Shown here one piece after another: positions 1-11,308 of a stretch of 64,000 nucleotides of DNA; positions within the stretch are counted from its first letter, which is position 1, and each line of letters begins with the position of its first letter. A model generated the notes under the pieces. That model was given only the letters and a program-made list of their open reading frames with translations. It was not told the DNA's origin and did no database searches. The position numbers were made by a program, and so were the translations under genes. Origin of the DNA: Panagrolaimus kolymaensis (Eukaryota; Nematoda; Chromadorea; Rhabditida; Panagrolaimidae); assembly GCA_028622995.1 (NCBI GenBank), contig JAJQJQ010000052.1:496001-560000 (forward strand). Reading direction: 5' to 3'.

Positions 1-1616
1 TGTAATCATCCAAAACTGACATATCAGGCCGTTGTCCAAATGCTTCTATTCCAACTCTAAAAAAACGATTGCCTTTCAATAAAAATATCCAAAAATAACT
101 TACTCGACTTCTTTAGATTCATTTGCGGTTGCTATGATTGTGAGAATATGAGGTTCAAAATCTTTTGCTTCCACCCAGACTACAGTTTCAGTGTTGTTGA
201 GATAAACATAATGTTCACCATTTTCAACATGGAATGGACCATTTGGATTGTTTTCTGTAGCAGTGGAAAAGATGATATAACCTCGACCTTCATATTCCTT
301 CAAGACATTACTAAAATAATTTCTTTCATAAAATTTTGAAAAAATCATTTAAACTTACTCATAGTTAGGACACCGTGATACATTGAACCGTTCTGCATCT
401 TCTTTAAATAAATGGATTTTCAGATGAACGTTTTTGTCAAACTAAAAAAAAATATCAATAGAGGGTACGTAACTTTCAAGAAATGTTCACAAAATCATTT
501 TGAATCTTTAGACAGCGAAAAATGTGAAACGATAATGAAGAAAAAACAAACATACAGTAACTCTAATAGGAGTACCTGATTCTAACCACATCCTAACAGC
601 CATGAATTTTGCTTGATAAAGATTGTTCATACCATCTTTACAATCACAGCTATCTAACAAATTTTTATAATACGCTTCTGTATCATTAAATGTTTGTCGA
701 CATCCAGGAGAACCATAAGCAGCGCTGGCGGTTTACCGAAATCCTTCGGTTTTCGGTTTCGGTTAACCGAACCGAAACCGAAGCTTATCGGTTTTCGGTT
801 TTTCGGTTTAAATCGAAAACCGAAATCCTCGATTTTCGGTTTTTCGGTTTATAAAATTTTTCGGTTTTCGGTTCGGTTTGAAATTCAAAATCGTTATTTT
901 TTGGGATAAAATATTAGGTATTGCTTAAATAATGCCTTTTTATGCATTATTAGCATGTTTGCTAACACTTTGGATAACAACTAGATACATTTTTCTATGA
1001 AAAACGAATTCGGTTTTTTCGGTTCGATTCGGTGCACCGAACCGAAACCGAAGTTTCTCGGTTTTCGGTTTATCGGTTTGAACCGAAAACCGGGATACTT
1101 CGGTTTTCGATTTTCGGTTCGGTTCGGTTCACCGAAAACCGAACCGAAAATGCACCGAAAACCGAACCGAAAAACCGAAAATCGCCAGCGCTGACCATAA
1201 GGCTCGAAAATTATCCTAGAATATTTAATAATAAATTATAAGAAGAATAATTAAACCTTACATCCTATTGATATCTTGAATTTTTTTAAAAATCATTAAA
1301 TCGCCATTTGTTGTAGTATCAGGAAATTCAAGCCAAAAAAATACAGGATCCTTTGAAATATCAACCTCATCAGGGCCGGGTGTACCATCTACCTTTCTAC
1401 TATTAAACTTATACCATATTGTGTCAGATGGAATCGGGACGAGTTCTTTTGATGTGTTATTAAAGTATCTGTAAAAAAAATTTTATACTCTTATTAAATA
1501 ATAGTTTAAACCAACTTGTCATAACTACAGCTATCAGCATCATCGACACCAAGAATATTGTAAAAATTTGCAGCAAAAAAGAAGAAGAAAACAGCAGCAA
1601 CAGCGTTGAAATGCAT
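1..1616 (-). pseudogene. Secreted protein gene, 3' end off the window, disrupted by a hAT MITE in exon 3
   Basis: Exons on the minus strand: 1516-1616, 1262-1468, 556-1215 (interrupted by the element at 720-1193), 359-441, 104-310, and 1-56 continuing off the edge. All junctions are GT-AG and stay in frame once the element and one 8-bp duplication are removed. The start at 1616 opens a hydrophobic signal peptide (MHFNAVAAVFFFFFAANFYN), followed by a Cys-containing secreted region and a C-terminal part rich in beta-type hydrophobic residues. I do not recognise the family. With the insertion the exon gains 482 bp, which is not a multiple of three, so this copy should be non-functional unless the insert is spliced out or absent from the other haplotype. 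The exon model is firm; the function is unknown. Confidence 0.7.
720..1193. mobile_element. hAT-type MITE (474 bp) with iterated TTCGGTT motif
   Basis: The ends are perfect 11-bp inverted repeats CAGCGCTGGCG, flanked by the 8-bp direct repeat ACCATAAG (712-719 and 1194-1201). An 8-bp target duplication and CAGNGNTG ends are the signature of the hAT superfamily. The interior has no transposase; it is mostly degenerate repeats of TTCGGTTTTCGGTT in both orientations around a unique AT-rich core at about 900-1000. It lies inside coding exon 3 of the minus-strand gene. Confidence 0.85.
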
Positions 1617-1744
1617 TTTTACCACAAAAATGATTGTTTTCGTAATCACACTAATGGAAATGAATATTTAGCTTATGACTTTGCCCAAGAAAATTTGCAT
1701 AAAAATTACCTTATCTTTTATTCAGTTTACAAAAATGATATGAA

Positions 1745-2610
1745 TCCTTCCTAGTAATTTTGATTGTGTGTATGTTATTTCGTTTGTAACTGGAAATCCA
1801 TCATGGGAAAGTTGTTGAAAAAATTAGCATAAAAAAATGAATGAATGCGGAAAGAATGAAGTTTGCGTTTGCATTACATAAAAATGAAGCGCTGATGCAC
1901 GGCTGTTTGTTTTGAGTTATCCAAAGAAGTAAGAGGATCTAAATTTATAGAACGTAAGGAAATCGTTCTGGGTTAAGGCATATTATATGGAAAATGTTAA
2001 GGAAACTTTCTGAGCAACCTTTTGGACATTTAGAAAGCAAAGTAAAACGCAATGAAACATTGATGAGTAGCGGCTGATTCTGAGTTATCAAAGGATGCTA
2101 AAAGTTCTAAAGATGCCAACTGATTGCATAAAATTACTTTCATGCCCGGCCGAAGGCCGGCGGGTGATAAATGAACATTAAACTTTATTTTATGAGAAAA
2201 AATGAGTGGATGTTGTCCATAAGAAACATTAACTTATTTTGGGTTCTTTATAAAGATTAGGTGGATTTAAATTGCAGGAATGTTGGAAATATAGGGCCAT
2301 AATGGAAGCACTTTGTGCCGTGGAAATTTTAAGACGAATTTTCCATTTCTTAAATAGTTAAAAGCAGTGGTGACCTTATTGAAATTTTTATATCGCTGTG
2401 GTACAGATATTAGATACCGTTGGGGGGACCGTAGGTGCATGAGATAAGGATTTTGGATCCCAAGGAAGAGAGGGATGAAAAATTCATGCCATTCGATTTA
2501 AAACTATGATGTAAAAAAGTCACATAAATTTAGTTTTGAATTATTAATTTTTATAAGAAATTGTGTACATAAAATAGAGATCGCGGCTCGGAGGGCCGCT
2601 TCTTGCCTAG
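1745..2610 (+). mobile_element. Non-autonomous Helitron, copy 1
   Basis: Begins with TC (TCCTTCCTAGTAATTTT) after an A and ends with a GC-rich hairpin (GCGGCTC-GGA-GGGCCGC at about 2583-2599) followed by CTAG and a flanking T. This is the Helitron pattern: 5' TC, 3' hairpin plus CTRR, insertion between A and T, no target duplication. It shares long near-identical stretches with 54421-55412. A second hairpin, CCGGCC-GAA-GGCCGG, lies inside at about 2145-2160. No Rep/helicase coding sequence is present. Confidence 0.75.
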
Positions 2611-3450
2611 TGGCTACTATAAAAGATGGTGACGCAGCACGTTTGTTTCAAGCGGCATTTTTTATCTGGCATGCCTTCCAGGCAAATAGCTTTTTTCAGT
2701 GTCATTTTTATCGATACCAAGGTAATAAAAAAAATTTTCAAAGCCCGGCCCGGGCAAAAAATAGAGTTTTCTTCAGGCCCGGGCCGGGCCGGGCCGGGCC
2801 GGGCCTCGAAAATTCGGGCCCGAGCCATCCCTACATGGATCCCCTGGCTTACAATTCCACATATCATTTGCATCTCCCATTACTGAAGAAATTCAAAAAA
2901 AGTTTATTACAAATGTAAATACTAAAATTTTTATTATGCAAAAGTTCCATCTCAAAACCATATATCCAAGGAGCATTTTTTTAATCACATTGATAAAAAA
3001 ATGTGTTATAAATTTATCATGATTTTTTTTTTGAAAAATATTATTGTTTCATACTTTAGAAAAAGATGAAAACTAAAAGCTTCCCTTAATTTTCTTTCAA
3101 ATTATCAAGACTATCTTGTTGGAAAAAAAGATAGAAAAATAAAAATAAACACCTTCACATTTTTTAAATGCCATTTATTTTTAAGATGATATTTCACTAT
3201 TACTATTAGGTTCCTTCTTTATTTTATATTTAAGCCATTTTAATAACAACAAAAATACCAGCATCTTTAAAGTAACATGGATTTAAAAAAATGTATTATT
3301 TTATGATTTTTTTTCACATGATACTATTCCAAATAAATGTATGAATGCAAATTTAGCGAAATTCGATAACATCGCATTTTTTTGTAACTTCAAAACTTTT
3401 TTATTTGTTGGTGTTTGAACACTTTATTATCAACGACGACGACGAAGACG
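2611..3450. other. Intergenic, with a GGGCC-repeat patch
   Basis: No gene seen. At 2744-2836 there is a (GGGCC)n-rich patch whose right end, read on the minus strand, starts TAGGGATGGCTCGGGCCC. That resembles a hAT MITE end (CAGGGATGGC), but the first base differs and no left end or target duplication was found, so it is at best a truncated relative of the other repeat-filled MITEs. The rest is AT-rich sequence without coding signal. The ORFs through 2607-2918 simply read the repeat. Confidence 0.4.
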
Positions 3451-3906
3451 ATGGCAGCTGCAAACTTTTACTTCATTTTATTATTTTCTTTGATCTTTGC
3501 TGATAGTGCTCATGGATATTGCTCTTCATGTTACGGCTCATCATATCATTCACACTCTTCTGGTGGTGGTGACCCAGTTGTGGGTATTGTGGTGGGAGTT
3601 GTAGTCCTCGTTTTTATGTAAGCTTCTTTTTTTACCTTTGAAACTAAAATTACTCATCATTTTTTTTTAGAATTATCATCATTATTGTTTATGTATGTGT
3701 TTATGTTCGAAGACGAAATAGAGGAGCTCCTGCGGTAATCAATTCTTGCTTTTATTTCGATAATTTATTTGCTTATTTTTCAGGTTTATGTTTCACAACC
3801 TCCTCCACCGCCTCCAAGACCTATACCACCACCATATTATTTTCCTCCACCGCCGCCTCCATGTCCTCCACCACCATGTGGAGTTGGTGTCAATGTTTGT
3901 ATGTAA
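3451..3906 (+). CDS. Small type I membrane protein with proline-rich tail
   Basis: Three exons, 3451-3617, 3671-3734 and 3784-3906, code for 117 residues in continuous frame. Residues 1-22 form a signal peptide (MAAANFYFILLFSLIFADSA). A short Cys/Ser/His/Gly ectodomain follows (about 23-40), then one long hydrophobic segment (about 41-68) ending in the stop-transfer VRRR, and a cytoplasmic tail packed with PPPPPP runs. Such tails are typical ligands of SH3, WW or EVH1 domains, which is an inference. The first ATG is at 3451; upstream codons in frame are not ATG. A polyadenylation signal AATAAA lies at 4045. It has the same layout as the 41405 gene but no obvious sequence homology. Confidence 0.75.
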
Positions 3907-4667
3907 GAATGATTCAAATCAAAGGAAGAACAACTAACAAACAACAATCAACAACAACATTCATCATCATCAAACATCGTCGTCATATATTTTTTCACTT
4001 TTGTATTTTAGTTTTTTTTTGTATGTAATAATTTTGATAAAACAAATAAAGATTTTTTTAAATATTTGAAACAATTTGATACTGTTAGTAAAAAAGATTT
4101 ATCATAAAATTATATTCTTTATAGTTACCGTTAAACAAAGGATGTTGTTATTCATGAAATAAAAATTTGCAAAATATACAAGATAAATAATTTTTGATAA
4201 AAAAAACCATCAAAATTAAAAAATATTTTCTGTTATTTTTCCCCTTCAAAATCAGCGGTGTTTTTATTTCGCATTGATACGGGAAACCCTAACAATAAAA
4301 GCAAGAAAAATATGAAATCAATTAGACTTTATAAATATTACGAGCAACATTATATTCCGCATTGTTTTTTTTATTAAATGAAAGTATTTTTGTGTTTGGA
4401 ATAAAATTTTGTACTTTTTTCGGTGTCTAAAGTTTTGCTTACGGTTGAATTTCAAATTTCCCTAAAAAAATAATGTTTTCAAGGTTTTTTAAAATAAAAA
4501 TTACATGATGAAAAATAAACTCTGCTTTATTTCACGTGAAATAGCTTTATGCACTGCACTGCACATGATTTTTTTGCTAACAGAAACGAAGACATAAAAA
4601 AATAGTTGAAAAAAAGAAGAAGCTAAAAGTTGTTTAATTTTTGCGGTAACTCACCCCTTTCACTGAG
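3907..4667. other. Intergenic
   Basis: 3' flank of the small membrane protein gene (AATAAA at 4045) and the region 5' of the orphan exons at 4668. AT-rich; I see no further exon, repeat or RNA gene. Confidence 0.4.
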
Positions 4668-4938
4668 GTACGCCTGATCCTCTTACTGCTAAAAACGAAT
4701 ATGCCACACAATTCGAATACAAAGTATGGCTTTATCATTTTAGTAAATTTAATTTATGAGTATTCATGAATTTAACGCATTTTAGGGCGAAAAAAGCGCA
4801 TTGATCTTCCAAGTGCGTGTCGATCCTTCAAAATGTAAAGTTGTCAAAGGAAAGGATTGTGAATTGGGAGAATATTGGCTTATTGAAGATGATAAAAGCA
4901 TTCGGCCATATGGTGTCGTTATTTATAAAGTCGACTAA
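4668..4938 (+). CDS. Last two exons of an unidentified gene (partial or remnant)
   Basis: Exons 4668-4723 and 4786-4938 join in frame across a short GTATGG...TTTTAG intron and end at TAA. The conceptual C-terminus has mixed, globular-type composition, with two Cys and an EYWLI...IRPYGVVIYK ending, quite unlike the surrounding poly-K/F noise. No in-frame ATG or convincing upstream exon was found: an in-frame TGA sits just before 4668 and the acceptor there (CACTGAG) is weak. It is therefore either the end of a gene whose 5' exons I cannot see or a remnant. It converges on mpz-1. Function not recognised. Confidence 0.45.
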
Positions 4939-5248
4939 AACTCTTCATTATTTATTTTTTGAAAAAGTTATAAAAAAAAATCCAATATTTATTTCAATTT
5001 ACTACACATATTTTACGAATTTTCTTCTTCTTTGGAATTTTTTGTTTAAACTTTTTTTTTTGTTGAAAAAATAAATTATTAACAATGAAATATATTAAAG
5101 AAACAAAAAATTTATTTTTTTCTTTCTTTGATCAATCACATATTTGGCATAAAAGTAAATAAGTTTTTTAAGTAAGTAAATTTCATTCATTTTTTGGTGA
5201 CACAATTTTTAACAACAAAAAAAAACAAATACTATTTTAATATTTTTT

Positions 5249-8200
5249 TTACAAATTATCCGAATTTGGACGATTTGTTGGTCGAGCCACTTGCAGAACC
5301 ACATAATTCCCAGATGCTTTAACTAAAGTTACGGCGGAATGCTGAAAAAAAAAATTAAAAATAAAATTTGCATATGTTGAGATTTATTTGGACTTACTTG
5401 ATCAGCAATTTTTTCACCATTCACTGCCATAATTCGATCACCAACTTTTAATTTTTCTGCCGCAGTGGAACCAGGTTGAAGCGAAGTTATTAAAATTCCT
5501 CTCGCACGTTTTCCTATTCCCATTCCCCATTGTTGACCATCCACTTTTTTCAAAGATATTAAAACGCTATCGCTTCCTTCTTCATTAAATTCTGGATTTA
5601 TTATTATATCTCTCATGGGTGTTGGAGTTGGAGGTGGATCGTTTTCATTTGTGAGAGATTTCTGAAAAAAAAACAAATACAAAAATTAGATTTAGATTTA
5701 ATAAAAATATTTTTTTTAAAAACCGAGTTAATTTTATTGGATTTTAAACGCCTTTATTTTCATATTTATTTCTGAATTTTTATTTCTAAAATCTTTTTGA
5801 TTTTTATAAAAGTTTCCAATTTTTTTTAAAATAAATTAACTAATAACAGTTTTCTCCCATTTCCCTAATTTTCTGAATTTTCTTCCGAAAAAAATTTAAA
5901 AAAATAAACTAAAAGACCCAATTTTTTAAAGTTTTTTAAATCTTTAAATAGGAAGAAAAAAAAAGAGTCAACTGAAAATTAATACTTTAACCAACAAAAA
6001 AAAGAAATGAGAAACGACCCGAAAAAGAAAAGAAATAAGAGGAAGTTCAACGGAAGTTTATCTTTTTTAGAATTTATTTTTTTCAGCTCTTTTTTTATTT
6101 TAATTCACAAAACAAAAAAAAAATGGATGAAATTCGCTTCCTTTTTTTTTGATTGACTTTCTTTGAATGTTTTTTGGTTTCTAATTCAAAAACTAAAAAA
6201 CTAACTAACCAAATCATGTTGAGAGCCGGGTTCTTCAGTGACTGGGGATAAATCGGGATGGACGATAACTTGATTTTCATCTTGTATGGTTACTTCGGGT
6301 GGCATATTTGTTTGCCAATTCGATGGTGCTGGTGGAGGAACATCTTTTTTTTCATCCATTAATATCGTTGAAAATATTCCATTTTCCGTCGTTGTCGTCG
6401 ATGTTGATGTTGATGCACCCAAACCTCCACCACCATTTTTTTCATCAAAATTTCTTGGAGTTGTTGGAGTTGGACCTCCTTGATTTATTATTGTTGTGGA
6501 AGCCGCGGTAGTTATATTTCCTCCTTCATTCCTCATCAACCTTGGCGAAAGTGAAGGAGGTTGAGCGGCATGAACTCTATTAGCTGTTTCAGTTAATTTC
6601 CATCTACCTATTTTAAGTATTATTTTTCCTGTGCATGTCTAAAAAAAATTTTTTATATTTAATATAATTTCATTATTTTTTAGGGAAAAAACCTTTAACA
6701 TTGTTGCAACATCTTCTTGCATAGAATTTGTGACATCTTGACTATTGACGGCAAGAATCTAAAAATTATTTGTGTTTTAAGAAAATTGAGAAAGTTTGTT
6801 TTTATTTTGAATTTGACAAGTTGAAGTATCTTTTTTTTTTGAAAAGCGGCTTTTTAATTTTTTTATTTTATTTTTTTAGGTTTTTTTGGAGGGAAAAAAC
6901 AAAGCAATAAAAAAAACTCATATTTTAAAGAAATTTTTTTTATGATAATGGAGTTTTTTTTCTTCAATGTTTTTATTTGTTTATGCAATAACAAATGGTA
7001 GTCTGGGGATATGATTTTTGATTAGAATGGATTTTTAAATGGAGCAATTTTATTAAAAAGTGGAATTTTTTTACAAAAAAGTTTTTAAATAAATATTTGG
7101 AAAATTATTTTAAAAGTCTGCTTTTTGTAGCTTTTCAATATTTTTTTTTGGTTTCGAAGCAAAAATTAGAGAATACAAACTTCCCGTGATGAAACAATTA
7201 ACAAAATTTGCAAAAAAAGTCTCTTTAAAAAATTTCTTTTTTTATTTTAAATTTTTATTGTTGTTTTTTTTACATACCTGATCACCTTGCATTAATTTGC
7301 CATCTTGTTCAGCTAAACCACCTTTAACTATTTCACTAACATAAACACCGGGTTCATTTTTACGTCCAACAATAGAAATACCAAGACCTCTACCGGGTTT
7401 TTTAGTTAATTCAATCGTAAAAATATTATATATTTGTGTTGGATCCAATAAACTTAATTGTAAATTAACATCTCGATAAATAAGCATTCGAACTTTGGCT
7501 GGAGTTCGACGTAACACTGATATCGCTTGTTCATGTGAAACTGAACGTAATGAAAATCCATTTACCTAAAAAATAATAAAAATAAAAATATGAATAAAAT
7601 TTAAATATTATTCTTTCTTACTTCTAAAACTTGATCACCAGGTTTTAATCTTCCATCATGTGCGGCAGCTCCATCACTATATACTTCATGAATTACAACG
7701 GTTCCCAATACAGTATCGGATCCACCAACAATGGATAAACCCAAACCTTTACCATCTTTATCTATTTCTATTAAAGTTTCTTTACCCGTTTCAATTGGAA
7801 TAGTTTTTTCCATTTGTTGTGTTTGTAATTGAGATTGATAAGATTTTTTGCGAATTGATGAAATACCTGCAAAAAAAAAAAAAGGGTTTAAAAAATGGAA
7901 TAAAATATTTTTAGACATTAAAAAATTAAGTATCATAGTATTTGAAAAAAAAGAGTAATAAACAATTTAATAATAAAAAAACAAGCGAGTAAAAAAACTG
8001 GAGAAAAAAATGGCGCATATTTATTTTAATTTTATTTTTTTGCTAACAACATCGTCTGCTTTTTTTCATTATTTAAAAATTTGATGTTTTTTGGCAGCAA
8101 AAAAAGAAGAAGGAAGAAGAAGAAGAAGCAGACGACGTGAAAATAAAAATATTGTAACAAAAAAAGCTAGAGAAAAAAAGAAGCAAGCCTTAAAATACCA

Positions 8201-11200
8201 ATGAAAAAAAAAAGTATGCCACCGCCGACAAACAACGCAGAAGCAGCATCAGCATATTTTTTTTTTGCCGCCTGCTTTATTCTCCATTTATTTTTTTATT
8301 TTTTTACGAAAGGCAAAAGAAGCTCATGGGCGCTTGCATGTTTTTACGTTCACATAGTCGTCTTTTTTCATCCTTGTCAATGTCTCGTCCGTCCGTGCTT
8401 ATTTTACTTTTTACTACTACTTTTTAGGTTCAGGGTTAGTTTTTGTTGTGTTGTTACTTGGGATGGTTGAAGACACATAAAAAAGCAGAAGGAAAAAGGA
8501 GGGATGCAAAAAATAATGCTTATATATAATTTTTTATATTGAGTAAGTATGTATGTGTATGTATATAAAAAATAAAGTGATGGTGAGAGTAAAAAAGAAG
8601 AAAGATATCGAATTTTTTTGGAGGATATGGGTGGCTTACTTATTTATATTTACACTCAAAATGGCACGTATGCATGAAAAATTAAATTTTGGATGGTCTC
8701 GAATCAAGAAATATCATTTTCACCTTGAAACTAATAAGAAAGCGCGCCAAAAAAAGTATTATCTCGACAGGACAAACTCATAAAAAAGTTGTGTTTGGCA
8801 ATAAAAAAAATAAAAATAAAGAATAAAAAATTGTAAAGGAATTTTTAATGTTATCGAAAATTTAACAAACAAATAAAAACAGAAACAAAAAAAACTTAAG
8901 GAAACAGGGGCATTGAAAACATTTTTATGCTCGCTTGCTCTCGTCGCTGCTTGCATGAAAAAAAGTAGAATAATAGTAATCGATTCAAAACATATATATA
9001 TATCCCCTTTCTTTTTTTCTTTCTTTCATGTCAAAACTTTCAACGTCGTGGTTGTCGTTGTCGTCGTCGTCAACAACCACCAAACAACCAACCAACTAAC
9101 AACTGAAATATAAAGGCTTTCCTTCTTTTCCCCCCTTTTTTTTCATTCGGGCTTTGGACTTGGTGAGAAACAACAACAAAAATATAAAAAAATAAAAAAA
9201 ACGTTGCCATTTATTCCGTGTGCTTGCTTTGCTGGCTTGCTTCTCACCCAAAGGAAGAATGAAAAGAAAAAAAGTTTTATTTTTCAAAAAAAAAGAAAGC
9301 TTCGGTTCTCTGCCTTTACTTTTGGCTAAAAAAATAAAAATAAAATAAAAAGAATAACTTTTTTTTTCTTTCTAAAACTACCGCCGCACCCAGCGGCTTT
9401 TGCTCTTTTCTATGTACTTTTTCTTTTCTTTTTCTGCTTTTTTAACTTTACTTTTAAAAAACTAAAAGGAACAAAAAATAAGAAGAAAGAATAACTGCTG
9501 GCAAGCCAATAAGCGAGGGAGACAAGAATGAAGAGAAAAAAAATGTATGTGAAAAAAACCCTTATGTTGTTGCTTGTTAGTTAGTTTACTCTTTCTTTCT
9601 CTTCTTTTCTTTGAAAACAAAAAAGAAAAAAATGTTAGCGTCGAAACAACAAAAATAAAATAAAGTAAAAAATTGAATGAATGAATTTTGACTTTAGCTT
9701 TAGCCTTTTTTGAAGCTTACTGCTGCTGCTAGTAAAAGCCAGCCTGTTTCAAGTCAGTCAAGTCAGTCAGTCAGGTTTTCTTCTTTTTTTTAAAGCTTTA
9801 GTTAGTTTAGCCTTTTTTCGCCGCTGATGCGTTTTTGTTTTTTTGTTTTTTGCGGTTTGTGTTTGCCGCATCTTTTATTTTATTTTATTTTTGATGCGTA
9901 ACATAATAAAAAAGAAAAAGAAAAGAAGGAAGAGAAAAGCTTTTTTTCCTGCCTTCAAATTTATTTTTATGTATTTTTAATTTGAAAGGTTTTTTTGAGT
10001 TCGTAAGAAAAATTTAAGATTGAATGAAGAAAAAGGCCAAATAGAATAGTTAAGAAAAATAATGATATTGTAAAAAGCTAAAAAGCTTACCATCAGTTGG
10101 ACTTGGTGAAGGTAATGCATTTGGACTCGTGTTGGTTGTTGTGGCACTTGTCGTCGTCACATTTGTTGTTGCTGCTGTTGCAGCAAGGCCATCCGGAGTT
10201 CCCGTAGCTGATGAAGCTGCAGAAGATTCATCACCCTAAAAGAAATTTTCTTTAACTTGACTAATTAAGTTTTAATTAATAAATTTATTTTTTTGTTTGT
10301 TTGGGAATTATGGACCAAAAAATTATGTGCACTTAGTTTAAAAAGCCGTAATTTTGTGTTTTGGATCAAAAAGGTTAGTTTCGAAGAAAAAAAGTTTAGT
10401 TAAAAATTTAGAATGGTTTATAACAACAAAAAAAATTAGAATATTTTTCGTATCTCTGAGTTTTGAATAATTTTACTTTTAACAAATATTTATTTTCTTT
10501 TCAAAATCCAATTCCCTAGGTTTTCGATTTAAATCTCTAATAATTTTTCTTACCAAAGAAATATTATGATAAAATTTCAACGATAATCGTCTAATCATAA
10601 CTTCTCTTTTTAAAACTTTAAACAAACAAAAGTAAAAAAATTTTCCACAAAAAAATAAAAAAATATTAAGAAGAAGTAAACCAAGCAACAACAGTTACTA
10701 AAAGCTCAATTTTGCCAAAAAAGAATGTTTGAAAAAACAAAAAAGAATTTTTCTTCCTTCAAACAAGCAATCCACATAGATTTTTTTTTATTAGATTTCC
10801 TCTTAATTTTAACGCTTTTTTGTTTTATTCTTTCTTTCTTTCTATCTTCAATTTGCATCTTCTCTTCTCTTTTTTTTTGTTTTGGCTTAAAACAACAGAA
10901 GCAGAAACAAAAAAAAAATTTGAAAGCAACAAAAAAAATTTGACTTTCAAAGAAAATCGTTTCAAACCAAATTATTCCGCATTTTTTCCACGCTTTTTTG
11001 CGTCCAAGCAAAAAAAAATTTACAGGCTGGTTAGGTTTTTTGGTTAAAAAAAATGTATTTTGTTTGGTTTTGGCTTTTGCAGATGTAAAAAAAATTTACA
11101 ACAAGAAAAAAAGTCTTACAATTTTTGATGTTAAAATTATTGAAGGTGTTGTTGTTGATGCAATTACACTTCCACCTTCTGCTATAATATGGGCGGCAGC

Positions 11201-11308
11201 TGAAGATGAAGTTGTGGCAGGTGGTGGGGTTGTTGTTATTTCAGATGTTGGTGTTGATTCATTTTTAGTTGTAAATGATGATGACGAAGTTGTAGCTGCC
11301 ATATCTTC
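5249..11308 (-). CDS. mpz-1: mpz-1 exons 24-31: linkers, PDZ9, PDZ10, PDZ11 and stop
   Basis: Exons 24-25 are Thr/Ser/Ala linkers. PDZ9 spans 7866-7622 and the start of 7565-7278 ([50 protein letters not shown]). PDZ10 starts in the same exon ([29 protein letters not shown]) and ends through the 66-nt exon 28 and exon 29. PDZ11 (exons 30-31) has a modified loop QWGMGIG, then [20 protein letters not shown] and VVLQVARP just before the C-terminus. The stop is at 5249, with an AATAAA (minus) at about 5116. The 2.2-kb intron 7867-10090 is A/T tracts. Confidence 0.88.

Noticed and set aside
694..1241. Arg/Phe/Lys-rich open frames
   Set aside because: They translate the TTCGGTTT iterations of the MITE at 720-1193.
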